In this document: positions 59,035-64,000 of the stretch, piece after piece | How the letters are laid out: every line of letters starts with the position of its first letter | Position numbering within the stretch: the stretch's first letter is position 1 | Assembly (NCBI RefSeq): GCF_018873765.1 | Contig: NC_057918.1 | Coordinates: forward strand, 11,726,862-11,790,861 | Direction of reading: 5' to 3' | DNA from: Telopea speciosissima | Taxonomy: Eukaryota > Streptophyta > Magnoliopsida > Proteales > Proteaceae | Length of the DNA: 64,000 nt | Translations under genes and position numbers: made by a program | Notes under the pieces: generated by a model | Databases searched by the model: none | What the model saw: only the letters and a program-made list of their open reading frames with translations | What the model was told of the DNA's origin: nothing

Positions 59035-60126
59035 CTATATGGTTCTTCCCAATTGGGGGATAACTTCCCCATAGACCTTGGATCTGAGGCTTCCACCTTG
59101 CGTAGGATCAGATCTCCTTGTTGGAATGTTCTGGTTTTTCAATTTCGTGTTGTAGTACCATGTTGTACGCTGTTGATGCACCATGTTTCTTATTCGAGCT
59201 GTTTCTCGGATTTCTTCCAATAAGTCTAAGTTTGTCCTTAATTCCTCATTGTTGATCACAGGATTGTAGAATTGTATCCTCATTGATGTTTCTCCTATTT
59301 CCACTGGGAGTATTACTTCGGTTCTATATGCCAGCATAAAGGGTGTTTCTCCAGTTGAAAATCTTGTGGTTGTACGGTATGCCCAAAGAATATTAGGTAA
59401 TTCTTCCTCCCACAATCATTTGGCCGTTTCGAGTTTCTTCTTAATTCCATCTAATAGAATTTTATTCGTTGCTTCTGCTAGCCCATTGGATTGAGGATGT
59501 ATTACCGAGGTTTTCCTCAATTGAATCTCATATTGGTCACTGTACTCCTTGAATTTCTATTCAAACTGCTTTCCATTGTTGGTGATGAGGGTCCTCGGGA
59601 TTCCATACCTGTATATAACCGAATGTAAAAAGAATTTTCAGACCTTTGCCATAGTGATGGTTGCTAATGCTTCTGCTTCTACCCATTTGGTAAAATAATC
59701 AACAGCCACTACTGCAAATTGTTTGCCTCCAGATGCTTTGGGAAAGGGTCCCAATATATCCATTCCCCACTGGGCGAAAGGTAAAGGACTTGCAATGGAA
59801 GTGAGTTTGGTTGCTGGTTGACGTGTGACAGGTGCAAACATTTGAAATTTCTGGCATTTGCGGACAAGATCTAATGCTTCTTTGCAGAGATCTGGCCAAA
59901 AATATCCTTATCGGATGACTTTGTGGGCTAGTGCTCTGGCCCCCAGGTGTTGTCCACAAATGCCTCCATGTATCTCCCAAAGTACATAATTTGCTTCCGA
60001 TGGTCGGAGGTATTTCAAATAAGGCATCGTAAATGCCTTTTTACAAAGTGTTCCCTCTATCATTATGTACCGAGCTGCTCTCATCCTGATTCTTTTTTGC
60101 TTCATCCTTGTCGGTAGGCAACGCAT
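59035..60126 (-). mobile_element. Integrase region of the Tat-type fossil
   Basis: The minus strand shows a zinc-finger part (GGICGQHLGARALAHKVIR), the core (WGMDILGPFPKASGGKQFAV, then VDYFTKWVEAEAL) and the C-terminal side (LPNILWAYRTTTRFSTGETP, FMLAYRTEVILPVEI). It is broken. Confidence 0.85.
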
Positions 60127-60723
60127 TGTTGCAGGTAATTAATTAACGGGTCCATCCAGCAAGGTTCTATTTCCACCAATAATACTTCCTCGGAATGTGC
60201 TATGCTTGGGGAAGTGAGTACATCCATATATATCTTCCTGCTCAGATCTTGAAAATCTGAGGTGGCTAATCTGGATAAGGCGTCTGCAGAAGCATTCTGT
60301 ATCCTAGGTACCTGAATTTTCTTGAAGCGATTGAAACTTATGATTAAGGTCTGTACTTTGCATAGGTATCGGGCCATCCGAGATTCTTTGGCTTCATACT
60401 CTCCTTTGACTTGATTAACTATCAACTGTGAATCACTATACACAGTGATATATTTTACCACCAAACTCCGTGCCAGCATCAATCCGACAATCTAAGCTTC
60501 GTATTTTGCTCCGTTATTGGTGGCATGGAATTCAAACCTCAATGCATACTGTACAATGAATCCTCTAGGGCTAGTTAATATCAATCCTGCCCCACATCCT
60601 TGTGCACTAGAGGAGCCATCAACATACAACGTCCATTCCTCGGTTATCTCCTATGGTTCTGCGATGTCAATGATTTTCTCCTCGAGATTTGTACATTCTA
60701 CTAAAAAATCTGCTAATGCTTGA
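60102..60723 (-). mobile_element. Second (archaeal-type) RNase H of the Tat-type fossil
   Basis: ITVYSDSQLIVNQVKGEYEA followed by IPRIQN-like and ASADALSRLAT marks the extra RNase H found only in the Tat group among plant Ty3/gypsy elements. Confidence 0.8.
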
Positions 60724-60864
60724 GCTTTTATTGCAATTCGGGGTTTATAATGGATGTCAAATTCACCTAGCCCAACACACCATGCTATCAGTCTCTTGGA
60801 GTGGTCAGGCTTGGCCAAAATCTTCTTCAGTGGTTGGTTGGTGAGTACTTCGACGGTATAAGCT

Positions 60865-62076
60865 CTAAAAATAAGGCCTTAGCTTCCTTGCTGCAACAAT
60901 CAACGCGTAGGCATTTTTTTCCACATTCTTATATCTGGTTTCCGTTTCTAAAAGGACTTTACTTACATAATATATCGGTTTTTGTGTTCGCCCATCTCCT
61001 TTGACCAATACCGCACTCACTGCAACAGCAGAAATGGTCAGATATAGTTGTAATATATCCCCCGGTTCAGGTTTGGATAGAAGCGGGGGTTGTGTTAGAT
61101 ATCCTTTTAGTTCGGTGAAGGCGATCTGGCATTCTTTAGTCCACTTGAAGGTAAGTTTAAGTCCTTGGGTTCTTCGTTCTTTTGCTCGATTTTTAAGTGC
61201 CTTGAAGAAAGGTAAACATCGATCCCCCGAACTTGAAATGAATCTCCCAAGTGCCGCGACTCTTCCTGTCAATTCTTGTAATTCCTTGACCCTACCAGGC
61301 GGGTGCATCTCAAGTATAGTTTTGATCTGGGATGGATTTGCTTCTATTCTTCTTCGGGAAACCATAAAATCGAGGAACTTCTCAGATGTAACCCCAAAAG
61401 CGCACTTGGTTGGATTCAACTTCATGTTGCTTTCTCTTAAAACTTGAAATGTCTCCTTTAGATCTATTATATGTTCTTGTGCTTTCAGGATTTTCACAAG
61501 CATGTCATCTACATAAACTTCCATGTTCTGGCCTATTTGATGTTTGAAGAGATAATTCACCAAACGTTGGTAGGATGCCCCTGCATTCTTCAGCCCAAAT
61601 GGCATGCGAATATAACAGTAGGTATCTCTGCCTGTGATGAAAGAAGTTTTCAAAATATTGGGCTCATACATTTTAATCTAATTGTATCCCGAATAGGCGT
61701 CCATGAAAGAAAGCATTTCATGGCCTGCCGTGGCATCTATCAACAAATCAATGTGAGGCAAAGGATAATAGTCTTTAGGGCAAGATTTATTCAAATCAGT
61801 AAAGTCAATATACATTCGCCATTTGCCATTAGACTTTGGGACCATTACAACATTTAAAAGCCATTCTGGGTAGATGGCTTCCTCGATAAATCCAGCATCC
61901 AGTAACTTGGTCACCTCCTCAATTATTTTCTCTTGTCGTTCAGGTGCAAAAGTTCTCTTTTTCTGAAACACTAGCTTAGCATTGGGGTAGATGCTAAGCT
62001 TATGCTCAGCTATTTTTCTATCTATATCAGGCATATTAGTAGCTGACCAGGCAAATACATCTACGTTTGCTCTCAA
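60865..62076 (-). mobile_element. Reverse transcriptase and first RNase H of the Tat-type fossil
   Basis: Visible marks are GKWRMYIDFTDLNKSCPKDY, MPFGLKNAGASYQRLVN, the YVDD catalytic box, the connection region LQELTGRVAALGRFIS, and the RNase H start LYLTISAVAVSAVLV. Broken fossil. Confidence 0.88.
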
Positions 62077-62502
62077 GAAATTTATGAGCTCGATTTTTCA
62101 CTCTCCACCCAGGTGCGCTCCTATCTAGACAACGCGTGTAGTGTCTCCTTCTATCATCTCTATGGAGGTCAGATCTTCCGCTGGTTCGCCTCTTTCCGAC
62201 TCTTTAATGTCTCGATTATCATCCAAATGGATCAGGTTCATTTAAGGTTCTTTTCCCCTGGCCCTCAAGTATCCTTCATAACAGCAGCGGGCAGTCACTT
62301 GGCTTCCTCGAGATTCCCCAATCCCGTGATCAGTGGGAAACTTCATCACCAAATGTGGAGTAGACACCACCGCCTGTAGCGCATTGAGTCCAGGGCATCC
62401 TAATATCCCATTGTGTGCTTAATTCACCTTCACTACCAAAAAGTTCATCATCACAGTAGAGAGTTTGGGTTCTGTCCCTACCATGACCAACAACTCAATT
62501 GA

Positions 62503-62967
62503 TCATTCGACCTGAACAGGGGCGCCATTGAACCTATATAATGGGGATTCTACTCTTTTTAGCATCTCGAGTTTCAGGAGCATCTTTTCAAATGAGTCAT
62601 AATACAGGACATCAACCGAGCTCCCATTATCAACCAAGATTCTCCCCACCGTACAATTGGCGATTACCTTCTTGATCACTAGAGCATCGTCGTGAGGCGT
62701 CTGGATATCTATCAGATCTTCATCAGAAAAGATTATCGGGTAGCTGGTCCTCCTCTTCTTAATGATAGTCTCAGTTTGGAGCACATTCCACGCATGCTGC
62801 TTTCGAGAGTTGGAGGTTTTTCCTCCCATACCAGGTCCACCAAATATAGTTGTGATCTCTCTCAAGGGTGCATTCTCAATGTGGGGCTTACTTCGGAGGG
62901 GTTCTTCTTTATCTACCTTGGGAGATGACTTGCCCCTTTCCTCGGGTTCTCGAGCTCGGGAATCCAT
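62503..62967 (-). mobile_element. Protease region of the Tat-type fossil
   Basis: VGRILVDNGSSVDVLYYDSF is the aspartic protease active-site region in the Tat-group form, preceded by a charged linker and by ITTIFGGPGMGG. Confidence 0.8.
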
Positions 62968-63045
62968 ATTTCGATTGTTCGCCTCCTTCTTAACAAATCG
63001 GTTGAGACGTCCCCTTTGGATAAGTGCTTCTATCTCGTCTTTTAG

Positions 63046-63990
63046 CTATCTATACTCCTCAGTATTGTGGCCGTGATCTTGGTGAAAATGACAATACTTA
63101 TTTTTATTACGTTTATACGCTGGTTTGACCATCTTGGCTGGCCAAAACAGTGCAACCTGATCCTTGATTTCATTTAACACATATGCCCGGGTGTGCGTCA
63201 GTGCGGTATACTTTGGTTCAGATTCTCTTTCACGGACCCGAGGTATCCAAGCTTTTCTATCATCTTTTCCTTTCTTTCCATCCTCGTCATCTCGGTTGCG
63301 CTTTGCTCCGACCTCCGGTGGAATTTCTTCCTTCCTCGTCGGAGGTCTTTTCTCTATCTTGTCTTCTCTTTCTGCCGCAAGAACTTCAACCAAGTTGATA
63401 TACTTTTCACACCTTAAGAATAGTTCGTACATATCTCCAGGTTCATCCATGATTAATGATTTTTTCAATTCGATATCTCGGATTCCACTTCTCAGAGCTT
63501 GGAATTTTACTATTAAATCTAGGTTTTGCACCTGCAGAGCTTCTTTATTGAATCTTGTGAGAAAATTTTTGATGGATTCTTCTGGTTGCTGCTTTATGGA
63601 CAGAAGATTGGCGGCTGTCTTCTTGTGTATCTTGCTGCTTACAAAATGAGCTAAGAAGGCCCGTCCTAAAGCTGTAAAATTAGAGAAAGATCGCGGAGGG
63701 AGGCGAGAAAACCATTGCCGTGGGGCTCCCTTCAGAGTGGAGGGAAAGGTTCTGCGCATTATGGCATCTGAAGCACCTTGAAAGAACAAGATGGATTTGA
63801 AAGTTTCCAAATGATCCTCCGGGTCAGTTAAGCCAGCGTATTGCTCTATAGCTAGCATCTTGAACCCTTTCGAAAGAGGTTCAAACCGCACCTCATCTGT
63901 GAATGCCAGATCTGTCGTAAAATGGAAATCGTGAGTCGGAGCTTGGTTCTTTCCCTTTATGACTTCTTGTAACTGATCTTGGAGTTCCAA
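63046..63990 (-). mobile_element. Gag region of the Tat-type fossil
   Basis: Retrotransposon Gag signature AMRRTFPSTLKGAPRQWFSR-like, FTALGRAFLAHFVSSKIHKK and ESIKNFLTRFNKEALQV, then a charged linker and the zinc-knuckle-like CHFHQDHGHNTEEYR. The start lies near or past the window edge. Confidence 0.85.
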
Positions 63991-64000
63991 GACTTTGTCG

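Larger units (their letters stand above)
57261..64000 (-). mobile_element. Ty3/gypsy Tat-lineage LTR retrotransposon fossil, runs out of the window
   Basis: From right to left on the minus strand: Gag (from ~63990), protease, reverse transcriptase, RNase H, a second archaeal-type RNase H, integrase, a ~1.2-kb non-coding stretch, polypurine tract and 3' LTR. The double RNase H and the long non-coding stretch before the 3' LTR mark the Tat/Ogre/Retand group. The element is broken, with several interruptions, and its 5' LTR and primer site lie beyond 64000. Age cannot be estimated because only one LTR is present. Confidence 0.88.

Overview
The window is plant nuclear DNA. It shows GT-AG introns and plant-only gene families (a NAC factor, an organellar PPR editing factor, a DUF1666 protein). 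It also carries Au-type and tRNA-derived SINEs, plant MITEs and Tat/chromovirus LTR elements. Gene density is low, about five protein genes in 64 kb, and one intron is swollen to 5.4 kb by transposon relics. That fits a medium-to-large angiosperm genome, possibly an early-diverging dicot; the species cannot be fixed from the sequence.

Layout. 1-5.1 kb: a MITE, an Au SINE and a solo LTR. 5.1-6.8 kb (+): a FEZ-like NAC transcription factor of three exons. 9.4-12.2 kb (-): an intronless PPR gene matching OTP87. A tRNA-Leu(CAG) gene lies 98 bp upstream of its first ATG and points away from it; an identical tRNA copy lies at 46.8 kb. 14.9-17.5 kb (-): cytosolic ribosomal protein eL34 (RPL34), four coding exons. 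18-21 kb: palindromic MITEs. 21.8-27.8 kb (-): a five-exon DUF1666 gene whose last intron holds a hairpin MITE nested in a SINE. 28-37 kb: no genes; MITEs and a copia-like LTR. 37.7-45.9 kb (+): a plastid-targeted alpha/beta-hydrolase-fold protein in four exons that appears to have lost the usual catalytic residues. 46.8-56.9 kb: the second tRNA, MITEs, a LINE 3' end, and LTRs of two Ty3/gypsy groups. 57.3 kb to the window end (-): the 3' part of a broken Tat-lineage Ty3/gypsy element.

The genes do not form a pathway. They are unrelated housekeeping and developmental genes in a repeat-rich background. I found no CRISPR array, gene cluster or clearly new system. The best leads are the apparent loss of catalytic residues in the hydrolase, a perfect 32-bp inverted-repeat MITE with target duplication inside a SINE, a MULE-type MITE family with 9-10 bp target duplications, an in-frame 75-bp duplication in the DUF1666 gene, and an unidentified coding-like segment at 56.9-57.1 kb.
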